A stretch of DNA of 64,000 nucleotides, taken from contig NC_134142.1 of assembly GCF_033958435.1 (NCBI RefSeq), positions 96,109,001 through 96,173,000 of the forward strand. Reading direction: 5' to 3'. The notes below the pieces were generated by a model that was not told where the DNA came from, ran no database searches, and saw only the letters and a list, made by a program, of their open reading frames with translations. The translations under genes and the position numbers were made by a program. This DNA is from Carettochelys insculpta. Lineage: Eukaryota; Chordata; Testudines; Carettochelyidae. Below are positions 35,345 through 46,719 of the stretch, in pieces; position 1 is the stretch's first letter, and the number at the start of each line of letters is the position of its first letter.

Positions 35345-36460
35345 TTCTTTATCACTTCTGTGCATGATTAGAGGAAAAATGTGTACAGTGCAGAAAAATG
35401 AACAAAGCCAGTTAAAGCTAAAGTGAAAAAGAACTCTAACCTAGTACATATTATACTTAGGAAGCACTGGGATGTTTTGATGAACTCACCAGCAATATCT
35501 TCCTTTATGATTTATACCATTCTAGGAAATACAACTTTCAAAGGTGGTGATTTTGTGTTGCTAGCTCCAGTGATAAAATCATGAGTCTTGCAATATTCAT
35601 TATTTTGCTTAAACCCCAAGTTGCTGCAATTGACAGCATACCTGAGAATCTCACCTTTCTACAAACAAAAGCTAAGATTCTAACCCATGCACCCACAGGG
35701 GAAAGCTAGAAAACATAAAGCAAATTCGTCTAAGGCCGAGAATCTGGAAGAACCCAGTTAAAAAAGAACCCAAGTAAAAACAACCAAATTAAAAAAACAA
35801 ATAATTTGAAATCTTTGGTGGCATGATTCATCATTCTGGAGTGCTTGGGGTTGGCCATACCAGATAATAGTGAAATCATGACCTTAGTGTCTGCTCAACT
35901 CCAGCGCCTATCCACAAGAGAATGCAATGCTAAGTTTATGCAATGGCATGCAACACTGCAGGTGTTTTCTTGATGTGTGATTCTGCTCTGATCAAGGAAT
36001 GGTAGAATATTCTGTTTCTACAAAACCAGTTTCAAGAAGTATTGTAATAGTAAGGAGATGGCTGCTGCATAAGAGTTTGGGTAGGTAGATGGTTTTGCTT
36101 TTCTTTGAAAATCAATATCTGTCTACCTCAGTGCCAAATATTACAACACTCTTTCTGTTTGGAAATGTACAGAGGAAGAAAGATACAGTTTGGAATTTCT
36201 TCACTATATACACTTGAGAATTTCTCCCAAACTCTCTTACCAGATTGGAGGGTTTTAATCCAGTTACAGTCAAAACTGCATCTGGCTCCATGTATCCTTC
36301 AACGGTTGTATAGATCTCAAGGGTTACTCTGGATTCAGACAACCATCTGTGCCAGGTCTCTGCACCTCCTTGTCAGCTTTATATAACGTTGCTGATCTGT
36401 CTAAGGTCTTAAAGGCAACCTGAAAAGGATGATATTAAAAAGTAAATACAGCTACTTTCT
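35345..36460. other. Unidentified DNA
   Basis: No gene or repeat family recognised; AT-rich, with only short frames. Confidence 0.4.
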
Positions 36461-36465
36461 GTAGG

Positions 36466-37585
36466 ATCATAGACTCATAGAACACTAGAATTGGAAGGGG
36501 CCTCAAGAGGTCATCAAGTCCAGTCCCCTGCCCTCACAGCAGGCCCAAGCACCACCTATATCATTGCTGTTAGATATTTATCCAACACATTCTTAAACAT
36601 CATCCTAGGAATTTTATTCCCATACTTCACCCTGACAATTAGAAAATTCTTCCTAATATCAAACCTAAACCTTCCTTGCTGCAGTTTAAGCCCATTGCTT
36701 CTTGTCCTACTATCAGAGGTTAAGGAGAATAATTTTTATCTCTCCTCCTTGTAACCTCGTATGTTTTAGGTACTTGAAAGCTGCAATCATGTCGCATCTC
36801 AGCTTTCTCTTTTCCATACTAAACTAACCTAATTCTTGTCATCTTCTGTCATAGGTCATATTTTCTAGACCTTTAATCATTTTAGTTGCCCTTCTCAGGA
36901 GCCTCTTCAGTTTATCAGCATCTTTCCTAAAATATGTTGCCCAGAATGGACACAAGACTCCAGTGGAGGCCTGATCAGTGAAGAATAGAGAGGGGGAATT
37001 ACTTCTTGTGTCTTGCTCCCAACTTTCCTGTTAATGCATCCCAGAATATGTTTGCATTTTCTCAGCTTATGCTCCACTATACCCCCTAAATCCATCCTAG
37101 GGAGTCACTTCACATTTTATATGTGTGAAACTGAATGTTCCTCCCTAAGTGAGTACTTTGCATTTGTCCTTATTGAACTTCATCCTATTTTTCTCAGACC
37201 ATTTCTCCAGTTTGTGCGGATCATTTTGCATTATGATCTATCCTTCAAAGCACATGCAACCCCTCCCAGCTTGGTATAATCTGTAAACATGATAAATTTA
37301 CTGTCTAAATCACTGATGAAGATATTGAACAAAACTGGCCCCAAAACTGACCACTGTGGAACCACCAACAGTTGCCCCAGTTGTTATTCCCTTCCAGTAT
37401 GTGTGTGAACCGTTAATAACCACTCTCAGTGAATGGTTATCCAACCCCTTATGTACCCATTTGATAGTAGCCCTATCTAGGTTGCATTTTACCAGCTTAC
37501 TGATAAGAAGGTAATTCAATACTGTATCAAATGCTTTACTTAAGTTTAGTTATGCAATATTCACTGCTTCCCCTGTACTACTATT
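36466..37585 (-). mobile_element. CR1 LINE, 3' 1.1 kb
   Basis: The 3' terminus lies at the left (ATCATAGACTCATAGAACAC on the plus strand, the reverse of the CR1 tail). Reading minus from about 37585, relic reverse-transcriptase text is visible (SKLVKCNLDRATIKWVHKGL and RVVINGS, 37510-37425), then the ORF2 C-terminal region (HILGCINRKV and EVIPPLYSSLIRPPLESC, about 37050-36960). The frame is broken repeatedly. The copy is 5'-truncated, as is usual for CR1. It is the longest LINE segment in the window. Confidence 0.85.
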
Positions 37586-38035
37586 GTAACAGTTTCATCA
37601 GCACAGAACTTTTATCTGACACCCGCTTGTATGACCAAACTAGTTCTCATCTACATTTGTATTGCACAGTCTTCAGGTGGGTTACTGTTGTGCAGTTGAT
37701 GGCTCATCTTCTATGCATCTGAAGGCAAGTTAGCAGTTCTGGACTGATGCATTTCTAATGATACTGCAGAAGGCAGAAAGAACCTACACGGGCTCCAATA
37801 TCCCAGGCCAAGTTTGCAGGGCTGGCAGTTTGTAAAATCATCTACTTTGTGTAAACAGAGCAAATTTGCTCAGAAAATCACCAATGAGACAAACACAGAA
37901 GCCTAAGGAACTATTCCTACAGTTGATTTTCAGAGTAGGACAACATGGTGTAAATGCCTAACAAATCAACACATGTTTTGAAATGACAATTGCAAAAGAA
38001 CTGTAGACTGAAATGACTGAAGTAGCTTTACAAGG

Positions 38036-38745
38036 GCACGTCTACACCAGTGGTGGAGCCAGGATGAGACAGGTGCATGGGCCTGATTTTAGGTGGGTGA
38101 ACTACCATGGGGCCACCCCCCACTTCCAGCTGGCCATGGGGAAGGGAGGGGTACATACACTGGCTAGGGAACCCATAAAAATGAATATGTATGTCTTGCA
38201 GGGCACTCTTGCTGGGGAGGGTGATAGGGGACTTGCTCTGCTATGCTTGGAGCTCCCATCAGAGAACAGGATTGGGGTGTGGGAGCTTGCCCTGCTACAC
38301 CCCCCTATGTTGGTGCTTTGAGTGGGATCAGGACATGGGGTCTTCCCTGCTCTGTGCTCCTGGCTTGCTATTCCCAGGAGGGATCAGAGTTTGGTACCTG
38401 GAGCTTTCCCCATTCTGGCCACCTGGTGCTCCAAGCGAGGAGCATGGTCAGGGCACTCAGGCCCAGCTCCAGTTCTCCAGCTGCATGGCAACTTCAGGGA
38501 CTGACAAGCTCCCAGCTCGGCTCCCAGGCAGGAATGCTGGGTGAGTGAAGCAGAGATAGCCCCAGTTCCATTCTTCAGGCCCACCTGGAGCTTCAGGAGG
38601 AGAGGGACAAGGTCACTTGTCCAGTCAGAGGCAGAGCCAGGCTGTGAGGGGTGGGCCTGGATCCTAAGTGAGTGCATCATGGCTCAGCCAGAGCCACCTG
38701 TGGCTATGCCCCTGGTCTACTCCAGGAGCTTGATGTGTAAATCCC
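38036..38745 (+). repeat. GC-rich interspersed repeat, class unknown
   Basis: The left edge reads GGCACGTCTACACCAGTGG, like the shared MITE terminus, and the right edge GCCCCTGGTCTACTCCAGGA. The interior is GC-rich with many overlapping frames in all phases and no domain. It may be a TIR element with a GC-rich filler; no target duplication was found. Confidence 0.35.
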
Positions 38746-38956
38746 AGCTCCATGAGGTATATTTGCAGTAGCTCAATCACAGATAACATGCTAAAATTCA
38801 GAGTGTAGCTGCAGTGGTCAGAATGGCTCATACCACCCCTTGCTCAGTGTGGCTAGCCAGACTGTGGCTATGCTCACATTTTTGTAGAGTGAAAGCTCAG
38901 CTGGAGCCAGTGTGGTTATGTCTATACCAGTGTGAAGTGTAGACATACTTAAAAAT

Positions 38957-39165
38957 AATGTGGTTCAGTGGATGAGACAAAGGACTGGGCCTCAGGAGAT
39001 CAGTTCCCTTCCTAGCTTTGCTATTGGACTATTTTGGACAAGTCTCTGTTTTATCCTTCCAGTCTCGATCTTGTCTATTCAAACTGCAGCCCCTCTGGGT
39101 CAGGGGTTGCCTCTTAGAGTGTATTTATATAACATCTACTACCATGAGATTCTGAGTTTGGTTGG
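38957..39165 (+). repeat. MIR/CORE-SINE type relic
   Basis: GTGGTTCAGTGGATGAGACA, GGACTGGGCCTCAGGAGATC (tRNA-like head) and later CCCTCTGGGTCAGGGGTTGC with TTATATAACATCTACTACC (3' part) are in the order of an amniote tRNA-derived CORE-SINE. The frame that crosses it (38960-39442) is not a gene. Confidence 0.5.
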
Positions 39166-39429
39166 CAGATCTAGGAACCAGTGTAATGTAAATAATCTAT
39201 ATAAAATTACAGGTGACACAGAAATCTGGAATGATCATGTATATAAAATCTTCTCAGCCTTTTTCAGGCCCTGGAACTCTGCATTTTATGGTAAAAGAAG
39301 TGACAAATCACACTATAAAGCCAAACAGCCATGTGAAAAACAAATTCCTGTGGTTGTGCATGCAAAACACACAAAAGTGTGTAAGTTGGAGGCTTGTATA
39401 GGAAAGTTTTGTACACATGCAGGTATGAT

Positions 39430-39531
39430 TCTTTGCCCATGAAAGCTTATGCTCCAAAAAATGTTAGTCCATAAGGTGCCACAGGACTTCTCATTGCTTT
39501 TGCTCATGCAGACTAACATGGCTACCCCTCT
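39430..39531 (-). repeat. Single-arm copy of the hairpin-retroposon family
   Basis: Read on the minus strand it has the head (GGGGTAGCCATGTTAGTCTG), then GTCCTGTGGCACCTTATGGA and GAGCATAAGCTTTCATGGGC. It is of the GTGGCACC sub-type, as at 6376-6990, and lacks the second arm. Confidence 0.65.
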
Positions 39532-39847
39532 AATACCTGTTGCCGTTTGCCTTGACTCTTAAATAATCTAGGCTGCTCTGTATGACCATGATCTCAATCC
39601 TAGCAAAATCAGAAAACTGTAGATTCCAGTATGTTGTAAAGCTATAAAACAGTCATCTCTACTGACAACCACTCAGCTGCATCTGAAACAATTCCTCCTT
39701 ACAGCTACACTGCAGGGTATATCTGATCTGATTTTATTTTGCAAGGGGTTAATGCTACTTTTCTTTGTAATGATGGTCCTCTGTTTACTGTATTTCTGCA
39801 CTATTAGAATCCTCAGAAAAGGTTGGAAGGAAAATGGAAAACACATA

Positions 39848-40255
39848 GACTACTTCTGTACTACAGCAATCTGTCAACAGAAGTTACTGTTGGGAGTGAT
39901 TTTCTCGCAAAACTTCTGTTGACAGAACACATCCAGACACAAAAGTGGATCCAAAGAGAAATCCACTCTGCTTGCAACAGAATGGCCAACTGGAAGCTCA
40001 GCAGACTGGGCTGCCCGGTGAACCAGAAGCCTTGTCTGCCAACAGAGGGCCCCCCCGCCCCCCGCCAAAGTGTCTACATGGCTTTCTTGTTGACAGAAAC
40101 TGTTGACAAAGACATTATTCCTCGGCATGGAGAGGCAGAATGTTGTCGGTGGAAGTGCTGAGTTCGACAAAATGCATTTTATGTGCAGGCGCTCCACAAG
40201 TTTTGTTGACAAAACCCTGATTTTGTCGACAAAACGTTCTAATGTAGATGTAGCC
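39848..40255 (+). mobile_element. MITE-like element, TTTGTCGACA family, copy 2
   Basis: The left end GACTACTTCTGTACTACAGC and right end TAATGTAGATGTAGCC are diverged forms of the shared terminus. Internal TGTTGACA/TGTCGACA blocks and ordered segments match 5375-5782 at the same length. A C-run (40066-40080) sits in the middle. The target duplication is not recognisable. Confidence 0.7.
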
Positions 40256-40259
40256 AAAA

Positions 40260-40868
40260 AAGCCTAAACCCAGAAAAAGCCTGAGCACATGAATTCAATT
40301 ACTTGAGAATAGTATTTTTGAGCCAGTGAATGACTCTCACTGATAATCTCAGTCAATACCACATAGTGGCAGGAAACCCAAAATAAAATTGCTACCCACA
40401 AGAGTTGTTGGGGTTGAGACTGCACTTCAGAGAGCTTTTAAATGATGATCTGTTGTTTCATCATTGTTTACAATGACTGAAAGTTCTCGGGTGGTTACTG
40501 CATTGTCTTGCCATAAATCTGAACAGCATTATTTAAAAAAAAGTCTTAAAGAGCAATTGCTCTCCCCAGTTCAGAGACCGGCCAAGAACATAAATGGTAT
40601 TTCAAATGGAGTAAGTGTCAGGAGTACATTAATGGTGAATGTGTACTTTTAAATATTAAAATACTTGCCAGTGTTTCATAGCTAGAGAATGTATTTAATG
40701 AAATCAAGCCACTGAACTGGGATTTGAAACAAGTGGATTAATTTCCTGACTGACACAGTTTTTTACTTGAAGAAGATCTCTGTGCAGCTTGACAGCTTGT
40801 CTTTTGCCTGCTGATGTTGGTCATGTAACATATACTATTTCACCCACCTGGTCTCACAGATTTCCTAT
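40260..40868. other. Unidentified DNA
   Basis: No gene or family recognised; AT-rich. Confidence 0.4.
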
Positions 40869-40871
40869 GGG

Positions 40872-40965
40872 ACTGTGGGAGAGTCACTTAATTTCTTTTT
40901 GCTTGAAATCCTTATGTTTAAAATGGTGATAATGTTACTTCCTTTTTCATCTCTGTTCCCTTGGG
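40872..40965 (+). repeat. MIR/CORE-SINE relic
   Basis: GACTGTGGGAGAGTCACTTA, ATTTCTTTTTGCTTG and AAAATGGTGATAATGTTACT follow the sense MIR core order ('gggcaagtcacttaacctct...aaaatggggataat'). Confidence 0.5.
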
Positions 40966-41089
40966 GTGGGGATTCTCTGCTGTGTACATATAGCACCAGC
41001 CTCCAGAGGGAATAGTCACTTCTGGACTATTACATTGATATTACAACCATTTTGTATACTTCCAACAGAAATGTTTCCACACCCAGGGC

Positions 41090-41960
41090 TTAAATACCTC
41101 TACAGTGTGATTCCCGGATTTCACTTGAGCTTGGACTTCTCCTCAACCAGATGGGATTCAACCTCTGCCTGCTTCTTTGTCAGTGCGCTAGACACCTCAG
41201 TATCAGCCCAGTCTCCAAGTTATCTAAAACTGAACTCCTGCAATGACACTGTGCTTCCCATCACACAACTATGCAGCATTGCTGTAACTTTTTGACTGTC
41301 CACTCTCCTTTTACCTCCTTCAGTAAGTCCTGCCAGCTTCAGAAACACACACAGGCACACACAAACCCATTCCTATTTCTCTCAGTTGCCACTGCCAAAA
41401 CCCCTGGTCACCTTGAACCTTCAGTGCTGCTGCCTCTAATTTTTCAGGTCTTGTAGAATGTCACCTCACCCTTCACTTCCAATCCATTCAACCCTGTTGC
41501 AAATTCCACCTTATTTCACACTGACTACGTACAGTCTCCCAGGTCATCTAGTTAGTATCTGTTTCAAACTTGTCCTTTCACTACAAAATCCTCCATAAAT
41601 TAGCTCCCATTCAGCTTTCTGCTTTCTCTTGTGTCCCCTATATGCTCTACGCTATATGCCCCTTTGGCGAAAGCAATGAGCCTCCATGCTAAAGGTAGCC
41701 ATGTCGCCAGTGATTGTAAGTTATGTCTGACAGACTGTAGCTTGGGCTCTGACATGTCTCCTCCCACCTCCAGGATTTCAGAAATGAGGGACAGATGCTT
41801 CAGAACCACAGGACCAGCCTGCCCTGCAAGACCTATGCTGCTATTTTTAGTGCTGTAACAGAAGTGCAGTTCTGTTGACTAGAGGTTTGCTGGTGCATGC
41901 TGTATAAAGACATCCTTTGTGTGCTATCTGACCTTGTTCCTCTTCCTTCTGTTCTCCTAC
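41090..41960 (+). mobile_element. L2-type LINE 3' relic
   Basis: TCTAAAACTGAACTCCTGCA, AGTCCTGCCAGCTTCAG, TTGCCACTGCCAAAACCCCT and ACAAAATCCTCCATAAATTA GCTCCC appear in the order of the L2 ORF2 C-terminal region on the plus strand. It is heavily eroded with no open frame. A piece after the MITE, TTCTGTGAAGCATTATATACC to about 42730 with AATAAAAATGC, may be its 3' tail. Confidence 0.5.
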
Positions 41961-42063
41961 ACTTGAAACTGCACCTCAGATCCTGTTTGCTATTCTGTCA
42001 TAGTATCTCACTTTACAACTCTCCTTACACTCATTCTAAGCTACAACCAAACACTCCAAACCA

Positions 42064-42145
42064 ATCAATTTAAAATTACTTTAAACAACTTGCTATTTTT
42101 ATATTATATTATATATTATCAATTTAAAATTACTTCAAACAATTC
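42064..42145 (+). repeat. Direct repeat of 28 bp around a TATAT tract
   Basis: ATCAATTTAAAATTACTTTA at 42064 is repeated with one change in those bases at 42118, 54 bases apart, with an AT-only stretch between. It is a small tandem duplication beside the MITE at 42167. Confidence 0.8.
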
Positions 42146-42166
42146 ACTCCCATGTGCCCACTTACT

Positions 42167-42601
42167 GGCTATGTCTACACTAGCCGCTGTTTTTGGAAGA
42201 GCATGGTAATGAGCAAGTTGGGAGGATGCTAATGAGGCACTACCATGAATATGCAGCGCCTCATTAGCATAAGGGTGGCTGTGCACGATTTGAAAGTGCG
42301 GCTTTCGAATCAAGTGTGGCCCATGTAGATGGCAGGCTTTCGAAAGGACCCCCTCGACTTTGAAAGCCCCTTCTTCCTAAAACCAAATAGGAAGAAGGGG
42401 CTTTCAAAGTCCAGGGGGTCCTTTCGAAAGGCCCCTGTCTACACAGGCAGCATGCCATTTGAAAGCAGCACTTTCAAATTGCGCGTGGCTGCCATTGTGC
42501 TAATGAGACACTGCATATCCATGGCAGCACCTCATTAGCACCTTCCCAACTTACTCATTACCATGCCCTTCTGAAAGGAAGAGGCTGGTGTAGATGTAGC
42601 C
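42167..42601 (+). mobile_element. Palindromic MITE-like element (ATTAGCAT / CTTTCGAAAG family)
   Basis: It starts GGCTATGTCTACACTAGCC and ends GGTGTAGATGTAGCC, with the 3-bp duplication ACT (42164-42166 and 42602-42604). The arms are inverted copies (GAAGAAGGGGCTTTCAAAG at the centre, CCTCATTAGCA near the ends). The terminal octamer recurs at 42436-42444. There is no coding potential. Confidence 0.85.
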
Positions 42602-42861
42602 ACTGTGTTCTGCCTTCATCTTTTTCTGTTTCACCTTGCGATGATGATGTAGCTCTTGTTATTCTTGATTTTCCAATGTTTTAACTGTTCTGTGAAGCAT
42701 TATATACCTGTGGAACTAATAAAAATGCTAACACATTACTTTTTGTTTTTAAAATACACTGGGTTTGTTAGTGACAAAACCTTTCCTGATTCTGTGTTGC
42801 TCTGAAAGCTTCTTTGGCAAAGAAAGTCAATCCAGAATTTCCAACTCTACAACACTATTAT

Positions 42862-42935
42862 GCAAAGACCTTGGGCAACTCTTTTGTTATTCATGCACCT
42901 CAGTTTCCCCATCTGTAAATGGGGATCAGCTAATA
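42862..42935 (+). repeat. MIR/CORE-SINE relic
   Basis: CAAAGACCTTGGGCAACTCT and ACCTCAGTTTCCCCATCTGT AAATGGGGAT are the sense MIR core, here well preserved. Confidence 0.6.
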
Positions 42936-42944
42936 AACTAAAGC

Positions 42945-43390
42945 CAGGTGTCCCTGGTCTGGCACCCTTGGGACCTGAGTGGTCCCGAACCAGAGATTTT
43001 GCCAGGCCAGGGCTTCCCTCTGGGGTGTAGGCCTACTCTCAACTGTCTGCCCTGGTCGCTTGCTCCCTAGGCTCCAGCTTCCTAGATCCAGCCACCACTC
43101 CTGCTCTGCAGCTGCTGCTGGCTTCCCATCTCCAGCCCCCGGTCATGGCTCCCCAGCTGCTGTGGCCATGGCCCAGCACCCAACCACCACAGCCTGGCTG
43201 GCCCTGACTTCCCAGCCCCAGACCACTGGCTTCCCAGTCCCTGACAGCTTCCCAGACCCAGCCAGGGCTCCCGGTCACCACACTCACTTGATCCTGGCCA
43301 CCAGGGCTCTCTAGTCCAGCAACATTTGTGGTCCTGCCAGCCACGGATGTTGCTGGACTAGAGAGTCCCAGATTTCGGAGGTTGAACCTG
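42945..43390 (+). mobile_element. pogo/Tigger-like element with GC-rich interior
   Basis: The left part, CAGGTGTCCCTGGTCTGGCA then CCCTTGGGACCTGA, and the right end, GATGTTGCTGGACTAGAGAG to GGTTGAACCTG followed by TA (43391-43392), match the ends of 3170-3500. The middle (about 43060-43330) is GC-rich, built of repeated CTTCCCAGCCCCAG-like phrases, which explains the long minus-strand frame (43039-43599). That frame is not a gene. Confidence 0.55.
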
Positions 43391-43423
43391 TACTTCATTT
43401 GGTACATTGTGGGGTGAAAATCA

Positions 43424-43447
43424 GTATAATATAATATAATATAATAA
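43424..43447 (+). repeat. (TATAA)n short tandem
   Basis: About four and a half TATAA/ATAAT units directly right of the pogo-like element. Confidence 0.85.
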
Positions 43448-43449
43448 AG

Positions 43450-46170
43450 TTCCATCCAGCAACTTTTGGATGGAAGATTCTGTAGTATGTGAGCATTAAA
43501 TAGTATGAGTATTAGAATTTTACATAGACCTGTCTGAGATTGATACTTTAACCCACTTCCTGTGCTTGCTCTCTCTATAGTTATTAAACTGTAATCCATG
43601 AGTCACCCGTTAATAAACCTGAAGCATAGGATTATTGTTGCGGGTGGTTCATTTGCATCGTACTTGTCCTACTTTATGTGGCAGAATCACAGGTCATCAC
43701 CACGGATTCTCAAAGGTGTCAGCATTAAAATCCCACGCTTCTGAGGGGAGTACTGAGTTGCTTCTGACCATGGTATTGAAACCAGAATGTTTAGCTGAAC
43801 GGGTAACAAATACAGTATGTTGCTCAACCAACAGGGCTTTGGAGGAGTATAATAGTTCAAGGGAAGGGTTGCAGGTGTGGGAGTGGGGCAACTTTGGCTC
43901 CCTTAGTATCTGTGATTAATATGCATAAAATTTATCATGTCTTGCAATAACCAAATGTGTTGATTGAATAAGTTGATCACTTGTTGATCCCACTTTATGT
44001 TCAGGATTTTTTCAGCCTCTAAAGCAGCTTTGATTTACCCCTCATATCGTACCATCCTCAGTTTAGGGAAATTAGATTAATTTAGCCTATAATATAATGT
44101 AAGGTAAATTAATGTGAGGTAAATTAGCCAGTAACGTAAAAAATCTGTATGTTTTCTCAAAACGTATAACAACTACATCAGATTGGCTTCTTTCAAAAGA
44201 GCAGCAAAGCTAAACAACCTGAAAGGCATAGAGGAGCCACTGGACCCTGTCCGGGAAATTATATTCTATTATTTCTCCCTCTCTCAAGAAACTTTTGTGA
44301 GCCAGTTTATTTTTGAAAATCCTGTTATGAGCTAATTCATAAAACGATGTACTTTGGAAAAGTTCTAAGGTGAGATAGTATGTTTGGTCTCAACAGTTTT
44401 TAAACTTCCAGAATGGAGGTATACTTAGGGTACTTTTTCTTTCTGTGTGGTGACTAATCACAATAATAATCCCAGGCCTGTCATTTTATCCAGCAATCAT
44501 GGGGAGCCTTATCCTTCATTCATAATAATAGTAGCATTTGTCAATTTAATATTGCTGCTGTTTTCAACAATAATCTCTTGTATAAACAAACAGAAGGATA
44601 GCAATTTATTCTATGTCCCCTATGAATAATCTAGAGATTGACTGAGTAAAAGTCGAAAGTGTATAGAAATGTCTATTTGATTTTACTGGTTTCTTATTGA
44701 GCAAATACATGAACAAAATAAAATATAAAGCAATCTGATACTACTTCATTGTTTCTTCTTCTTTTTTTTATGGTTTGGATAGCTATCAATGATTGCAAAT
44801 ATATATATAATTGATGGCCAGCATGTTGCTGCAGCAGTGAGCAAGTGAATGTTCTCCAGACCCTGAGCAAAAGAATGAGGGGGGCACTTAGATACAATGT
44901 GCTTCAACATTTTTGCTTGGGGACCACAGTCACATACAGGTGTTCACCTCAATTTCCATTTAAAGGAGGTTTGTCTATACCTTCTATGAGATGTCTTGAT
45001 GCAATTCAATCTGCGCCGGTCTTTCCAACATAAACCAAAACCTGCTGATTCCTTGGCAGGATCAAAGATTTGTCTGGTCAAAATGCTCCATATGGCTCTC
45101 CATTAAACCTTAGCATCTGAGTTGAAGGGTCTTGATGTGGTTCTGTAGAGGGTTGCAGGATTTTAATCTCATCTTTGATGGGTTCTGCAGGTCATCGGGC
45201 AATGTTATATCACTGGGCACGGTGCTAATTGTGTAAGTGCCAATGCAGAATTTATTTTGCACTAATAAATATTGTGAGGTTTGGATGAAGAGAGAAAATG
45301 CTATGTATAGAAAAATGAGGCAGAAGTTTAAGACAAAAACATGGAAAACAGCTTAAAAGTGCCAGATAGACTGCGGTAAGATTTAAAGAAAGATCTTGAA
45401 TCCCTATCAGTTAAATCTGGGAGGAATTTAGGCCCTCCATTTTAGTAGGATTGATTAGGTCTCTGAGCTCCTTGACGTTCAGGCATTATTACTGTCCAAA
45501 ATTGCTGGTTTTTAGTTACAGGCAGTACCTCTCTATCTGAAGCAGAGAAATGAGCTAAGAGCTAATGATAGAAGAGCCACATTCGGAAAAATTTCTTTGT
45601 GTCCAAGGACTAGCAATTTTACTACTTAATATCTTCAGAAATTGGGTGAAACACCAGATGAACTCTCATCCATCAAATTACAACTTAACCAATCTGGAAC
45701 TATGAGAATATAAATGGCCTTGTTTCTGTGGTAGAAAGCATTCATTATGTCTGTAAATATGGCCCTATTAAATGATATTAACTTTCGGCAAATAAAATTC
45801 TTAGAAAACATTCTTAAATGTCAGATATGATTGGTGCTTACGCTATATGAAATGGGAGAGTACTGTTCCTGTGTGCAGGAAACATTTGGGACTGCCTGTC
45901 TGTATGTCCCTGGAAGCACACCTCTACTATGTTAAAGAATAGAGTGAGGCATCAGAAGTAGAGCTGCTTGCTACATCTGCTCCTACAGCTCTATGCTTCC
46001 CTAACACAAAATCCCTCCTTGGATCTCTCTGGGCTGGTATATCCCAGAATCTCTCTCAGACTGAGTCCTGTGCCCTTAAGTCACAATCTGCCCCTCAGGA
46101 TAAATGCTGAAGTGTGCGTGGTGGGAGGTGGGGTTAGAAGGAGGAGTTATTTGAATTCTAAGGTTGTGCT
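43450..46170. other. Unidentified DNA
   Basis: No gene recognised. A segment at 45079-45121 (GCTCCATATGGCTCTCCATT and CTTAGCATC) resembles 46770-46808 and hints at an unnamed dispersed repeat. Confidence 0.35.
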
Positions 46171-46186
46171 AATGCTTTTATTCTTT

Positions 46187-46705
46187 CAAAATAAAAAAGC
46201 AGTCATGTAGCACTTTGAAGACTAACAAAATAATTTATTAGGTGATGAGCTTTTGTGGGACAGACCCACTTCTTAAGATCTATAGCCTTACCAGAATAGA
46301 CTCAATACATAAAGCACAGAGGTCCAAAAATTGTTATCAGGGTTGGCAAATTAGATAGAAGAGCAGAAAGAGGCAGCAATTACTTGACCCATTATAAGGA
46401 CTCTTTCATATACTTTGATGTTTGACCTAACACTTAACTTCCCCACCCCATACCTGCCTCTTTCTGCTCTCCTATCTGATTTGCCAACCTTGATAACAGT
46501 TTTTTCTCATCTATCAATCTTGATAACAATTTTTGGACCTCTGTACTTTATATATTGAGTCTGTTCTGGTCAGGCTGTGATCTAAAGTAGTGGGTCTGTC
46601 CCATGAAAGCTCATCACCTAATAAGTTATTTTGTTAGACTTTAAAGTGCTATATGACTGCTTTTTTGGTTTGATAGATTACAGACTAGCACAGCTATCCC
46701 TCTGC
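46187..46705 (-). mobile_element. Hairpin retroposon, long palindromic form
   Basis: In minus orientation it starts GAGGGATAGCTGTGCTAGTC (head), continues AGCAGTCATATAGCACTTTA, and the rest is one large imperfect palindrome of two roughly 230-base arms ending TGACTGCTTTTTTAT. The inner arms (TTGTTATCARGGTTGGCAAA) are not present in the short forms. The 14-base sequence TGCTTTTATTCTTT occurs on both sides (46173-46186 and 46706-46719), a long target duplication as made by LINE machinery. The T-run at the end could be a Pol III stop. There is no coding content. Confidence 0.75.
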
Positions 46706-46719
46706 TGCTTTTATTCTTT

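Noticed and set aside
38960..39442. 160-codon plus-strand open frame
   Set aside because: It starts inside a CORE-SINE-like relic and runs into a hairpin-family copy, with no recognisable domain.
43039..43599. 186-codon minus-strand open frame
   Set aside because: It lies over the GC-rich filler and end of a pogo-like element, has repetitive Gly/Ser/Trp-rich text and no domain. GC-rich repeats readily give long chance frames.
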